DNA of 64,000 nucleotides from Clostridioides difficile (GCF_001299635.1 NZ_JRHN01000039.1:124001-188000); one strand, 5' to 3'; positions 53,876 to 63,152 are shown, numbered from the stretch's first letter. The notes: generated by a model not told the origin, from the sequence alone. Program-made: numbers and translations.

Positions 53876-54553
53876 ATGATTGTGATTGAAGGTAGCGATA
53901 AATTTAAGATTGCAAAAGAATATATTGATGTAGAATATACTCTTTTTAGCAAAATCAATTTTAGGTATGAAAAGTTGAAATTTAAAGATAACACTGAATT
54001 AGAAAAAATCAAGATGTTTAAATATAAAAATGACTACATACTTAATAAGTTAAACCTTATTTTGGGAAATGAGCTTTGCTCTTATAAAAAACAGATAATT
54101 AGAGAAACTGTAGATACTCTAAGATTGACAGAACTTTTTTCAAGTGACAATATAGAAGATATTAAATTCATAAAAGACGATATAGAAAAATTAGAAATTA
54201 GCATAGAAAAAGTTGTGAAATTTAAACGTCGAAAAAACAGAAATTATGTTTGTTGTTACTGTCCTGATATGTATAGAGATGTAAAACTAGATAAAGAATC
54301 CATCAATAAAATATATAGTAGAAAAATAAAAATTGAAAAAGAAGTTAATATTTTTGAAGATGAAGATATTATAATAAACAAAAAAGTATTTAAATTCCCA
54401 AAATCTTGGACTAAGAATATGCAAAAATATTGGTTAAATGAAAATAAGTATCCTGTACATTCTAGTGTAATAGATGATGATAGATACAAATGTTGTAATG
54501 TACAATACTCAAAAAACAGAGTAATACTCTTGTATTACATATATAATTTATAG
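53876..54553 (+). CDS. Protein of unknown function between sin locus and aroD
   Basis: A 225-residue soluble protein that I do not recognise. It is strongly charged and rich in Lys, Ile, Asp and Glu. Two cysteine clusters stand out: NYVCCYCPDM near residue 127 and RYKCCNVQYS near 207, which could together bind a metal. A segment FKFPKSWTKNMQKYWLNE lies between them. ATG follows TTGGAGATAGGCT. It is separated from sinR' by a strong terminator and has a perfect palindrome in its upstream region, so it should be its own transcription unit. It converges with aroD. Confidence 0.7.
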   Translation: MIVIEGSDKFKIAKEYIDVEYTLFSKINFRYEKLKFKDNTELEKIKMFKYKNDYILNKLNLILGNELCSYKKQIIRETVDTLRLTELFSSDNIEDIKFIKDDIEKLEISIEKVVKFKRRKNRNYVCCYCPDMYRDVKLDKESINKIYSRKIKIEKEVNIFEDEDIIINKKVFKFPKSWTKNMQKYWLNENKYPVHSSVIDDDRYKCCNVQYSKNRVILLYYIYNL

Positions 54554-54560
54554 TGTTTTA

Positions 54561-54583
54561 ATGGCATATTTCAAATATGCCAT
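54561..54583. terminator. Convergent terminator hairpin
   Basis: ATGGCATATTT (54561-54571) pairs with AAATATGCCAT (54573-54583) between two convergent genes. Flanking T-runs are short. Confidence 0.6.
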
Positions 54584-54620
54584 AGTTGATTTATAAGATA
54601 TTACTTTTCACGTTTTTAAA

Positions 54621-55388
54621 TCATTTAATACTATTATGTAATAAACTAAGTACTGAATTCAACTCTTTAAATGATATTTGCCCTGGCGCTGAACTATTCT
54701 TAGAAGCTCCAAAAGTCAATGCAGAACCGAATATTTCCCCACATAATCGACTTATAACTCCAATTCCTGACATGGACATTGTTATGATTGGTCTATCTGC
54801 ATAAACTCTAGCCATTTCATTTGTAGCTTCAAGTAACACTAGCACATCGTTTTTATTTTGTGGCATAACAGCTATTTTAGGCAGATCTGCTCCTAGCTCT
54901 TGCATTCTACATAAACGAGATATAATTTCTTCTTTTTTTGGTGTTTTATAAAAGTCATGATTAGAGATGATTACTTTCACTCCATTTTTATGAGCAAAAC
55001 CAACCATTTCATCTACAATTTCATCTCCTATAAATAACTCTACATCTATTAAATCTACCAAACCAGTATTAGAAATCTCTTTATTCAATGTAATATAATA
55101 ATCTTTTGATATTGATTTTTCTCCCCCTTCCTCTACATTTCTAAATGTAAATAATAAAGGTATATCAGATATGTAACTTTTTAATTCATAAAGCATATCC
55201 TTAACTTCCTGAATATTTTCCACATTCTCAAAAAAATCAACACGCCATTCTATAATATCCAAACAAGTTTCTTTTAATAATTTAACCTCTTTTATAATAT
55301 CTTCTTTGTTTTTCCCTATAACTGGTACACAAATCTTAGGTATGCCTTCTCCTATATTAATATTTTTTACTTGAACTATCTTATTCAT
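54621..55388 (-). CDS. aroD: 3-dehydroquinate dehydratase, type I
   Basis: A 255-residue shikimate-pathway enzyme that dehydrates 3-dehydroquinate through a Schiff base. ICVPVIGK starts the barrel, EWRVDFF carries substrate-binding residues, and the catalytic histidine (SNHDFYKTP) and Schiff-base lysine (LPKIAVMPQN) are present. The end GSALTFGASKNSSAPGQIS closes the active site. ATG 55388 has GGAGGAG directly upstream; the longer frame from 55400 begins inside that site. It is away from other aro genes, with a divergent LysR gene 282 bases upstream. Confidence 0.93.
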   Translation of the reverse strand: MNKIVQVKNINIGEGIPKICVPVIGKNKEDIIKEVKLLKETCLDIIEWRVDFFENVENIQEVKDMLYELKSYISDIPLLFTFRNVEEGGEKSISKDYYITLNKEISNTGLVDLIDVELFIGDEIVDEMVGFAHKNGVKVIISNHDFYKTPKKEEIISRLCRMQELGADLPKIAVMPQNKNDVLVLLEATNEMARVYADRPIITMSMSGIGVISRLCGEIFGSALTFGASKNSSAPGQISFKELNSVLSLLHNSIK

Positions 55389-55670
55389 ACTCTCCTCCAT
55401 GCATAAAAATCCTGTAGGATTTTAGATTCTCTTTTTTCCACAACTTTATTATACAGTAAAAATGATATACATTATATATAATAAATCTCATATATTAAGT
55501 ATATTTAAAGTTAAATTTACTGTGATACTTTATAATATTCATAATATTCTTTAAATTGTATTTTATATAATATATATTATTCTCGATGTTGATAGAATTA
55601 ATCTACAAATTATGGTATAATTATGTAGAAATAACTCGAATTTCATTACTTATGAAGGGATTGAATATCA

Positions 55671-56576
55671 ATGAACCTAAATCATTTGCATTACTTCAGA
55701 GTTTTAGCTAAAGTTGAGCATTATACAAAAGCAGCTACTCAATTATCTATAACTCAACCAAGCTTAAGTCATGCTATATCAGCTCTTGAAAAAGAATTGG
55801 GTACTTTTTTATTTGAAAAGCAAGGCAGAAATGTTCGTCTTACTAAATATGGTAAATTTTTTCTAACCTATGTTGATAAAGCATTAGGTGAATTGGAAAG
55901 AGGAGAAAAAAAACTTAGAGAATATACTAGTATATCAAAAGGTGTTGTAGACCTAGGATTTATTTACACATTAGGTGCTCACTTCATTCCAAATATAATT
56001 GGTAATTTTTTAGAAAAAGAGTCAAATAAAAATATCTCATTTTCATTTGGTCAAGGTACTACAAAGAAGATTATACAAGGTCTAAAGGATGAGAAATTTG
56101 ATTTGGCATTTTGTTCTTTTGTTCCAAATGAATCCAATATAGATTTTACAGCTATACTTCAAGAAGAATTGGTTGTAATAGTACCATATAGCCATCCTTT
56201 AGCATCAAATGATAGTGTAGATTTAAAGGATACAGAAAATTATCCGTTTATATTCTTCAGCGAAGATAGTGGGATTAGACCAATCATTGATAATCTATTT
56301 GAAAAGGTCAATGTAAAACCTCAAATTATCTGTGAGACAGAAGAAGATACTGCCGTTGCAGGACTAGTCTCCATTAATTATGGAATAGCTGTCGTTCCAA
56401 ATATCTTTGCACTTAAATACTTTAATGTAAAAATTTTATCCATAGCAAACCCTATCCATGAAAGATACATATACTTAGCTACAATGAAGAATAAATATTT
56501 AACGCCTGCCGTTAGTGAATTTAAGAATTTTGTTATTGATTATAGCAAAACCAATAATTTAATAGATATAAACTAA
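55671..56576 (+). CDS. LysR-family regulator
   Basis: A 301-residue regulator. The N-terminal winged helix is typical (HYFRVLAKVEHYTKAATQLS, then ITQPSLSHAISALEKELG). The ligand-binding domain has the periplasmic-binding fold with LGFIYTLGAHFIPNIIGNF and VSINYGIAVVPNIF, close to the CynR/GltC-like group. It is divergent from aroD, the arrangement expected when a LysR protein controls its neighbour, but control of aroD is only inferred. ATG follows GAAGGGATTGAATATCA. Confidence 0.85.
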   Translation: MNLNHLHYFRVLAKVEHYTKAATQLSITQPSLSHAISALEKELGTFLFEKQGRNVRLTKYGKFFLTYVDKALGELERGEKKLREYTSISKGVVDLGFIYTLGAHFIPNIIGNFLEKESNKNISFSFGQGTTKKIIQGLKDEKFDLAFCSFVPNESNIDFTAILQEELVVIVPYSHPLASNDSVDLKDTENYPFIFFSEDSGIRPIIDNLFEKVNVKPQIICETEEDTAVAGLVSINYGIAVVPNIFALKYFNVKILSIANPIHERYIYLATMKNKYLTPAVSEFKNFVIDYSKTNNLIDIN

Positions 56577-56592
56577 GAAACGAACTAGAAAA

Positions 56593-56623
56593 GGGATTGT
56601 ATCATATACTATGACACAATCCC
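56593..56623. terminator. Convergent terminator hairpin
   Basis: GGGATTGT (56593-56600) pairs with ACAATCCC (56616-56623); inside, TCATA pairs with TATGA past one mismatch. On the minus strand TTTTC follows. It separates the LysR and Eis-like genes. Confidence 0.7.
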
Positions 56624-56642
56624 AGGTAAATTTTAAAATTTA

Positions 56643-57854
56643 TTAAAAATAGTCTGAGAAGTATGGATTTTCACGTTCAATAAGATTTTCTAACAAACAG
56701 ACTATACCTTTATCACAAATAATCCGTTTTATTTTATGAAGATACGTTGGTCTTTTATAGCCAAGTAACATAGTTGTAAGTGTTTGTATATCAAGCATTA
56801 AATCAACCTTATTACCACCAACAGTTAAGATACCTTTCCCATCTTTAGAAACATTTAGTGTAAATACTCCTGTATTCCAATCTAGTAAAGGGTCTTTCAA
56901 CTGAAAAACTAATTTTACATCACTTTCTTGTCTCTTAAATGGGTATTGACTTATAAATTGTTCTATGTCAACAATTCTTCCCATAAAATATGGTTTTATA
57001 TTTTCTTCAATATCTCCATCTTCAAGTAAAAATGCCAATGGTTCATCTGTATATGTATTGCCAACTACTTTATTTATCATTGAAAAGTGAGCACTTATAA
57101 AATTCCATAATCCTGTACGTGCTTCTTCTTCTACAAATACCATCTCTTTAATATAGAATATTTCTTCAGAAATCCAATACAATACATAACCTTGTGCGTT
57201 ATGATTTTTATCATAATAAATAGCACAAGTCAGTTCTTCTAAATCCCAACGCCAGTATTCTTCCCAAGCTAGTTCACTTCTAATCATGCACGCATGGTTC
57301 ATTTTAGAAAAACGTTCATAGACACTTCGTATATCTTTATGTTCTATGCTTGCACGTTTAACTTCTCCTGAAACAACTTTTGTTTTTGGTAATTGAGTAT
57401 CCTTAATTTCAAAAGATATTTTATCGGATATTATTTCCCATCCCTTACGACGATAGTATGGAATTGAATATGGAAATAAGTAAGATATAGATTGTTTTCT
57501 TTCTCGCATATCTGCTAATGCTTGTCTCATTAATTTATCCATAAGACCTAGATTAGAATATTCTGGATATGTTCCAACACCAGTGAGACCACCCATATCA
57601 TATTCTTTACCAAATATGTTGATTTTAAATGGATAAACTGCTATTTGAGATACTAGTTTATCTTCATCAAACCAACCAAGCACATCGGCTTGTCTTAATA
57701 CAGGTAATTTAGCAAGTGTTATTTCTCTTTCTTCCCAACCAACTTGTTGTAAATCATGGTTTGTCACTTGAAATACATAACGTAACAATTGATTGAATTC
57801 TTGTAAATGCTTAGTTTCTACATTCTTCATTTCGAGTCTCTCTAGTCGACTCAT
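56643..57854 (-). CDS. Eis-like GNAT acetyltransferase
   Basis: About 403 residues with two GNAT regions and an SCP2-like C-terminal domain, as in Mycobacterium Eis and its Bacillus and Anabaena relatives. DMGGLTGVGTYPEYSNLGLM is the acetyl-CoA region, and YLFPYSIPYYRRKGWE contains the expected acid tyrosine. The chain ends in a phenylalanine (SDYF), and in Eis the terminal carboxylate of phenylalanine is the base. Eis enzymes acetylate amines at several positions and can modify aminoglycosides; the natural substrate is unknown. ATG 57854 with GGAGG upstream is preferred to the start 27 bases before it. Confidence 0.82.
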   Translation of the reverse strand: MSRLERLEMKNVETKHLQEFNQLLRYVFQVTNHDLQQVGWEEREITLAKLPVLRQADVLGWFDEDKLVSQIAVYPFKINIFGKEYDMGGLTGVGTYPEYSNLGLMDKLMRQALADMRERKQSISYLFPYSIPYYRRKGWEIISDKISFEIKDTQLPKTKVVSGEVKRASIEHKDIRSVYERFSKMNHACMIRSELAWEEYWRWDLEELTCAIYYDKNHNAQGYVLYWISEEIFYIKEMVFVEEEARTGLWNFISAHFSMINKVVGNTYTDEPLAFLLEDGDIEENIKPYFMGRIVDIEQFISQYPFKRQESDVKLVFQLKDPLLDWNTGVFTLNVSKDGKGILTVGGNKVDLMLDIQTLTTMLLGYKRPTYLHKIKRIICDKGIVCLLENLIERENPYFSDYF

Positions 57855-58270
57855 AATAAAACCTCCTAAAAATAAGTACATATAAATACTATCTATTTAC
57901 TTAACATAGATAATAAGTTTATACAAATACTAAGTTAATATTTATATAATCATAATTCTACCATACACAAGATATTATAGTCAAATTACTATTAAAAATT
58001 AAGTATCTATAAGATACTCGTATAATTCAAATTAAAAATTATTTTTTATTTAATCTATACTAAGTGGTTGCAAGTTTTATGGTCTTGATATATAATCAAT
58101 TAAATATATAATTGTTATAAAATGTTATATAGTCAAAAGTCTGTTTTTAAATATCAAATATATGGATTTAAATTTAAATATAAATGCTATTTAAGGAGTG
58201 ATTCTGTGAAGAGATGTATTGCAATAACGGAATAGTCAAACATAACATATTATAAAGGAGAGATTTAAAC
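57855..58270. other. Intergenic region with possible leader peptide
   Basis: About 416 AT-rich bases between divergent genes. A nine-codon frame (GTG 58206 to TAG 58235) with AAGGAG seven bases upstream precedes the acetyltransferase gene and could be a leader peptide. The remainder shows nothing clear. Confidence 0.4.
58206..58235 (+). CDS. Possible nine-residue leader peptide
   Basis: The frame reads MKRCIAITE if GTG initiates. AAGGAG at 58193-58198 gives it a good ribosome-binding site. It ends 35 bases before the acetyltransferase start. Resistance genes are often controlled by such leaders, but I could not show mutually exclusive hairpins, so this is tentative. Confidence 0.25.
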   Translation: MKRCIAITE

Positions 58271-58903
58271 ATGACTATTCCAAATTCAAATAAAATATAC
58301 CCAAGAAGTAATGATTATCAAACTGTATACCTTAAAAATATAATCACAAAAGAAAATATAGAAGTTGGAGATTATACAATATATAATGACTTTTATAATG
58401 ACCCAAGAGATTTTGAGAAAAACAATGTATTATATCATTACCCAATAAATAACGATAAATTAATAATTGGTAAGTTTTGCTCAATAGCATGTAATTCAAA
58501 ATTTTTAATGACTAGTGGAAATCATACAATGAAATCACAGTCTACTTATACCTTTCCTATCTTTTATGAAGAATGGGGCTTAGATGTCTGCCATATAAAA
58601 GATGCATGGGACAATAAAGGCGATATTGTAATTGGAAATGATGTATGGATAGGATATGATTCCATAATTATGTCAGGAGTACATATTGGTGATGGTGCAA
58701 TTATTGGAACAAGAGCAGTAGTTACTAATGATGTTCCACCATATTCTATTGTTGGAGGCATACCTGCAAAAGTCATAAAAAAAAGATTTAGTGATGATAC
58801 AATTTCAAAGTTATTAGAAATTAAATGGTGGAATTGGCCATACAAAAAAATTCAATCAAATATTGATTATATCCAATCAGGAGATATTGATAAATTAGTT
58901 TAA
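58271..58903 (+). CDS. Vat/CatB-type O-acetyltransferase
   Basis: A 210-residue left-handed beta-helix acetyltransferase of the xenobiotic (streptogramin A/chloramphenicol) group. Hexapeptide repeats include IGKFCSIACNSKF, IVIGNDVWIGYDSIIMSGVH and IGDGAIIGTRAVVTNDVPPY. The catalytic histidine is H85 in TSGNHTMKS, and the WWNWP segment near the C-terminus is the family hallmark. True Vat enzymes inactivate group A streptogramins, CatB enzymes chloramphenicol; chromosomal relatives may have other substrates. ATG follows AAAGGAGAGATTTAAAC. It has its own transcription unit with a strong terminator. Confidence 0.85.
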   Translation: MTIPNSNKIYPRSNDYQTVYLKNIITKENIEVGDYTIYNDFYNDPRDFEKNNVLYHYPINNDKLIIGKFCSIACNSKFLMTSGNHTMKSQSTYTFPIFYEEWGLDVCHIKDAWDNKGDIVIGNDVWIGYDSIIMSGVHIGDGAIIGTRAVVTNDVPPYSIVGGIPAKVIKKRFSDDTISKLLEIKWWNWPYKKIQSNIDYIQSGDIDKLV

Positions 58904-59022
58904 TATTTGATGACTATTTATATTAAACTTAATTTTAGTTATTATCTTTATAAGAGATTATTTAGAGCTATTGTATTGCCTTTAATACATAAAAAAATAA
59001 AATAGTATTAAAATTCATAATC

Positions 59023-59062
59023 AAAAAGTAAAGTAACTTTATACAAGGTTACTTTACTTTTT
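59023..59062. terminator. Bidirectional terminator
   Basis: AAAAAGTAAAGTAAC (59023-59037) pairs perfectly with GTTACTTTACTTTTT (59048-59062). The arms supply U-runs on both strands. It serves the convergent acetyltransferase and reductase genes. Confidence 0.87.
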
Positions 59063-59067
59063 ATTAC

Positions 59068-61068
59068 CTATAAAAGATTTAATTTTTCTAATGTTGTTAT
59101 TATATTTCTTCCTTCCCTAACCCCATCTATTATTCTTCTAGCAACTTTGCTATCTCCTATGTTTAAAATTTCCACATTTCTTGGTTCAAAATACTCCTTT
59201 AAATCACTTAAAATTGAATTATTAGAACTCATACCTAAGCATATAAATCCGTAATCAAAATCTAGCAAAAATTCTTCTTCATCTTTCTTTACTTTAAAAG
59301 TATTTTTCCCAACTTCTAATAATCGTGTATTTGTATATACATCAACATTGTAATCTTTTAGCATTTTATCCATTGTCACCTTTGTTATAGGGTCTAAATC
59401 TTTTCCTACTACTGGCAACATCTCAACTATACAAGTTTTAGCCTTATTTTCTGAAAAGAATTCTACAACATCTAATCCAACAGCTCCTCCTCCTATAACA
59501 ACTACTTTCTTAGCTCTCAAATCTTCCGTTTTGAAAGATTCTATATCATCAAACAGTTTGAATATGGAACTTACATTTTCTCCTTCTCTATCTATTCTAT
59601 CCAATAAGCCAGTTATTGGAGGAATCAATGGTCTTGAGCCTGTAGCATTTACAATTATGTCAGGCTTTAAATTTTCCAAGAACTTAATATCAGCTTTTGT
59701 ATTTCTAAATATAATTAAATTTTTTAATTTATTAACTCTTTGTGTCAAGTACTTTGGAAAATCGTGTATTCTCATTTTATCTGGAAAAGTCGATATTACT
59801 TTAGCAAGTCCTCCTATCTCTTCTTTTTCTTCTACGAGAAATACATTACATCCCACTTCTGCTGCTGTGGCTGCTGCTTCAAGACCAGCAGTTCCTCCTC
59901 CTATAATAACTACATTTGTTTTTTTGTTTACCTTCCTTTGTGTATATTCTTCTCCATTTATTAAATCGGGATTTACTGTACATCTAATAGGTCTATTGGA
60001 GCCAATCCTATTACCTGCACATCCTATATTACATGAAATACACTTTCTTATTGAATCTTCTTTTCCATTTTGTACTTTTTCAACCCAATTAGAATCAGCT
60101 ATGAGACCTCTACCAATACCTATAAAATCTGCTTCACCATTTTCAAGTATTTTTGATGCTATTTCTGGATTTCGTATATTTCCCGTTACTATAGTTGGTC
60201 TACCAAATTTTTCTTTAACTGCTTTAGATATGTATGAACGCCATCCATCTTCCAGTGTCATCTTATCTATTTGAAATTGTATAGAATCATTTAATGCTAC
60301 TGATACATTGTATATATCCACTTCTTCATCTAAATATTCTAGAACTTTTAGAGTATCAGCCAGAGTATTTCCTTCTTCCATAAATTCATCAGCACTTATT
60401 CTTAAAGATATTGGAAATAATGAACCTACCTCTTCTCTAACTTTATCAATCACTAGTTTTGCAAATCTACTTCTATTTTCAATATTTCCACCAAAGTCAT
60501 CAGTACGCTTATTATAAATTGGAGATAAAAATTGACTTATTAAGTATGAATGACCTGCATGTATCTCAACTGCATCAAAACCTGCTATTTGAGCCCTCTT
60601 AGCTGCTTCTCCATATTTTTTTGCGATATTTAAAATTTCTTCTATATCTAGTTCTCTAGGAATTGCTCCTCCTTTTTTTGAAGGTACATTTGAAGAAGAT
60701 ACAGGAACTAAACCATCTATCCTATCTGGCATAGCAGAAGCTCCTGAATGATTAATTTGTATTGCTACACATGTGTTATACTTATGTAGGGTCTCTGTTA
60801 ATTTATATAAAGCAGGTATATATCTATCATGGTCTATTCTTATCTGTGTTGTTCCATTAGAACCTAAAGGGAAATCCACACAAGCATTTTCTACTATTAT
60901 AAGCCCTGTTCCCCCTTTTGCTCTTTGTTCATAATATTTGATATGTTCATCTTTAAATTCTCCACTTTCACCACCAAAATTTGTCCCCATTGGTGGCATA
61001 ACTATTCTATTTTTTACATTCATCCTTTTTATAGTTAATGACTCAAAGATATTTTGATATTTTTTCAT
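59068..61068 (-). CDS. Old-Yellow-Enzyme-type NADH:flavin oxidoreductase with Fe-S cluster
   Basis: About 666 residues in the layout of 2,4-dienoyl-CoA reductase, BaiCD/BaiH and trimethylamine dehydrogenase. An FMN barrel (1-330) has RIVMPPMGTNF, EIHAGHSYLISQFLSP and FIGIGRGLIAD. A [4Fe-4S] motif follows, CISCNIGCAGN plus a cysteine in IRCTVNP. The C-terminal FAD/NAD domain has VVIIGGGTAGLEAAATAAEV and VVVIGGGAVGLDVVEF. It probably reduces an activated C=C bond with NADH. The native substrate (enoate, steroid or dienoyl-CoA) is unknown. ATG 61068 lies seven bases after GGAGG, and the longer frame starts within that site. Monocistronic. Confidence 0.88.
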   Translation of the reverse strand: MKKYQNIFESLTIKRMNVKNRIVMPPMGTNFGGESGEFKDEHIKYYEQRAKGGTGLIIVENACVDFPLGSNGTTQIRIDHDRYIPALYKLTETLHKYNTCVAIQINHSGASAMPDRIDGLVPVSSSNVPSKKGGAIPRELDIEEILNIAKKYGEAAKRAQIAGFDAVEIHAGHSYLISQFLSPIYNKRTDDFGGNIENRSRFAKLVIDKVREEVGSLFPISLRISADEFMEEGNTLADTLKVLEYLDEEVDIYNVSVALNDSIQFQIDKMTLEDGWRSYISKAVKEKFGRPTIVTGNIRNPEIASKILENGEADFIGIGRGLIADSNWVEKVQNGKEDSIRKCISCNIGCAGNRIGSNRPIRCTVNPDLINGEEYTQRKVNKKTNVVIIGGGTAGLEAAATAAEVGCNVFLVEEKEEIGGLAKVISTFPDKMRIHDFPKYLTQRVNKLKNLIIFRNTKADIKFLENLKPDIIVNATGSRPLIPPITGLLDRIDREGENVSSIFKLFDDIESFKTEDLRAKKVVVIGGGAVGLDVVEFFSENKAKTCIVEMLPVVGKDLDPITKVTMDKMLKDYNVDVYTNTRLLEVGKNTFKVKKDEEEFLLDFDYGFICLGMSSNNSILSDLKEYFEPRNVEILNIGDSKVARRIIDGVREGRNIITTLEKLNLL

Positions 61069-61215
61069 TTCTATTCCTCCACACATTTTATATTTGCAAT
61101 TTTTATAAATTAAATTTATGTATTTATTATAATGCTAAGAAATATATTAAACCAGTGCATGTTTTAATCATTATTAATAGATATTTTCTATGAATCATCC
61201 TTATATCTTCTTACA

Positions 61216-61268
61216 AAAAAATCATGCTACATTAATAGTAAATGGCTATTAATGTAGCATGATTTTTT
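61216..61268 (-). terminator. Long terminator hairpin behind radical SAM gene
   Basis: A perfect 23-bp stem (61216-61238 with 61246-61268) and seven-base loop, with six A/T pairs at the base giving a U-run on both strands. It ends the radical SAM transcript, 58 bases past its stop. Confidence 0.87.
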
Positions 61269-61325
61269 CAATCTAGACAATTTTAGCATTTTACTTATCA
61301 ATCAATATGTATTGATAGGTAAAAG

Positions 61326-62195
61326 CTACAACCTTCTATATTCTTCTCTTTTTAATTTTTGATTACTTAGATAGTAATCAATCTCATCAATTAAACGCTG
61401 CTTATCATCAGGTAATATACCTTTTAAGTTAACATAATTAGATGCATGATTACTTCTAAATACAATTTTTTCACTGGCATCTATATTTTTTATCATCTCT
61501 TTAATTTCTTGTAATACAGCTTTATCTTCCAATATTGTAAATTCTCCTGCCTGAAGTAAATCATAAAGTTCAGTATTAGGTTCTACCATTAAACTAAGTA
61601 CACCAACATAGTCTGGAGAAATTGCTCCTAACATTTTTCCAGTGTCAACTGCATGCTGATGTGTTTTTTTAGTTCCTCCAATACCTGCTATTACTGTAGA
61701 TGATAATTTGATACCACTTTTTTTAACTTTTTTACCAACTTTTATTAATTGTTCACTATTAAATCCTTTTTTAATATCTTCTAATACATCATCATTTCCA
61801 CTTTCAAGTCCTAAATAAATCATCTTAACACCAAGTTCTCTTAACTCTTTAAGTTCAGCATCAGATTTTTTCTCTATAGATTTAGGTGAGCCATATAAAG
61901 TAATTCTTTCACATTCTGGAAAAACTTCTTTTACATATAAGATTATATCTCTTAATTTCTCCATTGGTATTATCAATGCATCTCCATCTGCTAAAAATAT
62001 TCTTTCTACATGTCTATAATGTCTTCTAAATATATCAATTTCATTTTTTATTACTTCTAATGGCTTTATTTTAAATTTTTTTGACTTGTACATGCTACAA
62101 AATGTACATTTGTTGTGAGAACATCCTAGTGTGACTTGTATTATAAGACTATAAGCCTCACTTGGTGGTCTATACAGTGGCATATCATATTCCAT
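61326..62195 (-). CDS. Radical SAM protein with CX4CX2C cluster motif
   Basis: A 289-residue radical SAM protein. The [4Fe-4S] cysteines are C25, C30 and C33 (GCSHNKCTFCSMYKSKKF), a CX4CX2C spacing shared by a subfamily I recall that also reads TFC-MYK. Downstream are LADGDALIIPMEKLRDII, ITLYGSPKSI and YLGLESGNDDVLEDIKKG, which belong to SAM binding in Elp3/oxygen-independent coproporphyrinogen oxidase-like proteins. No extra cluster or B12 domain is seen. It is single, between a hydrolase gene and the reductase. The reaction is unknown. ATG follows AAGGGGG. Confidence 0.82.
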   Translation of the reverse strand: MEYDMPLYRPPSEAYSLIIQVTLGCSHNKCTFCSMYKSKKFKIKPLEVIKNEIDIFRRHYRHVERIFLADGDALIIPMEKLRDIILYVKEVFPECERITLYGSPKSIEKKSDAELKELRELGVKMIYLGLESGNDDVLEDIKKGFNSEQLIKVGKKVKKSGIKLSSTVIAGIGGTKKTHQHAVDTGKMLGAISPDYVGVLSLMVEPNTELYDLLQAGEFTILEDKAVLQEIKEMIKNIDASEKIVFRSNHASNYVNLKGILPDDKQRLIDEIDYYLSNQKLKREEYRRL

Positions 62196-62291
62196 ATTAA
62201 AATCCCCCTTGTAATCGAATCTTCATTCTATTATATTATTAATATTTAATTAAAATAATACTTTATATAATTATAGACTTTAAATTTTAAT

Positions 62292-63152
62292 TTAAGATAT
62301 ATTCTTTAAAAATTTAATAATACTATTAGCAGTAATATTAAGTTGCTTTTCTTGACTTATAATAGCATCGTTATCTCCTTTTTGTTTTCCATAATCTCCA
62401 AATTGTGCATGATTTCCACCTTCAATTTCAACATAAGTTGTATCATCAGGAAGTTTTTGTTTTGATTCTACAAGACTTTTAAAATTGACTACACCATCTT
62501 TACTTCCCCATATAGATATAACTTTTTTGCCTAGCTGTTTCAGCTCATCACCCATTGGATAAGAAGATAAAAATACAACTCCATCAATTAATTTATTATC
62601 ACGTGCAAAATTTGCTGCTGCAACTCCTCCTAACGAATGGCCTCCTATTACCCAATGCTCTATATTGTTGTAAGAATCCATAACTTTCTGAGCTTTATTG
62701 GTTCCAAGTAAGGCTATATTAAGTGGCATCTTTACAATTACTACCTCATATCCACTTTCTGCTATTTTTCTAGCAAGTGGTGCATAAGATTCTATTTCTA
62801 CTTTAGCCCCTGGATAGAAAATTAAACCTTTTGAAACTTTTCTTCCTTTTGGTGTAAATGAAATGTTTCCATTTACAGTTACCTCTACTTTACTATTACT
62901 AACCAAAGCTTCTTTTGCTAGTTTTTGAGGTTCATATGTTTTATTTATCCATATGAAAAAACCAAGTAAAATCAATACAAATAGTATACCTATTCCCTTG
63001 AATATTTTATTCTTTATATTAAGTTTTTTATTATTATTATTTTTATCATCTTTGTTTTCAACCTCATCATAAAGTAAAGGTCTCTCAAGTTCCATAGTTA
63101 TACTAAATGTATCATATTTCTTATTACGCTTTACCTTTACATCTTTACTCAT
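62292..63152 (-). CDS. Membrane-anchored alpha/beta-hydrolase
   Basis: About 286 residues. An N-terminal cytoplasmic tail of some 45 charged residues with a run of asparagines and lysines leads into one membrane helix (GIGILFVLILLGFFIWI). The hydrolase domain outside has LIFYPGAKVEIESYAPLA, nucleophile elbow GGHSLGGVAA near residue 170, an aspartate in WGSKDGVV and a histidine in EGGNHAQFG. This is the Abhydrolase_5 type found in many clostridia. The substrate is unknown. ATG 63152 follows GGGGG; the longer frame starts within it. Confidence 0.8.
   Translation of the reverse strand: MSKDVKVKRNKKYDTFSITMELERPLLYDEVENKDDKNNNNKKLNIKNKIFKGIGILFVLILLGFFIWINKTYEPQKLAKEALVSNSKVEVTVNGNISFTPKGRKVSKGLIFYPGAKVEIESYAPLARKIAESGYEVVIVKMPLNIALLGTNKAQKVMDSYNNIEHWVIGGHSLGGVAAANFARDNKLIDGVVFLSSYPMGDELKQLGKKVISIWGSKDGVVNFKSLVESKQKLPDDTTYVEIEGGNHAQFGDYGKQKGDNDAIISQEKQLNITANSIIKFLKNIS

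Noticed and set aside
59531-60274. A 247-codon open frame on the plus strand inside the reductase gene
   Set aside because: It lies wholly antisense to a gene with clear FMN, Fe-S and FAD motifs, has no ribosome-binding site, and its composition is that of a shadow frame.
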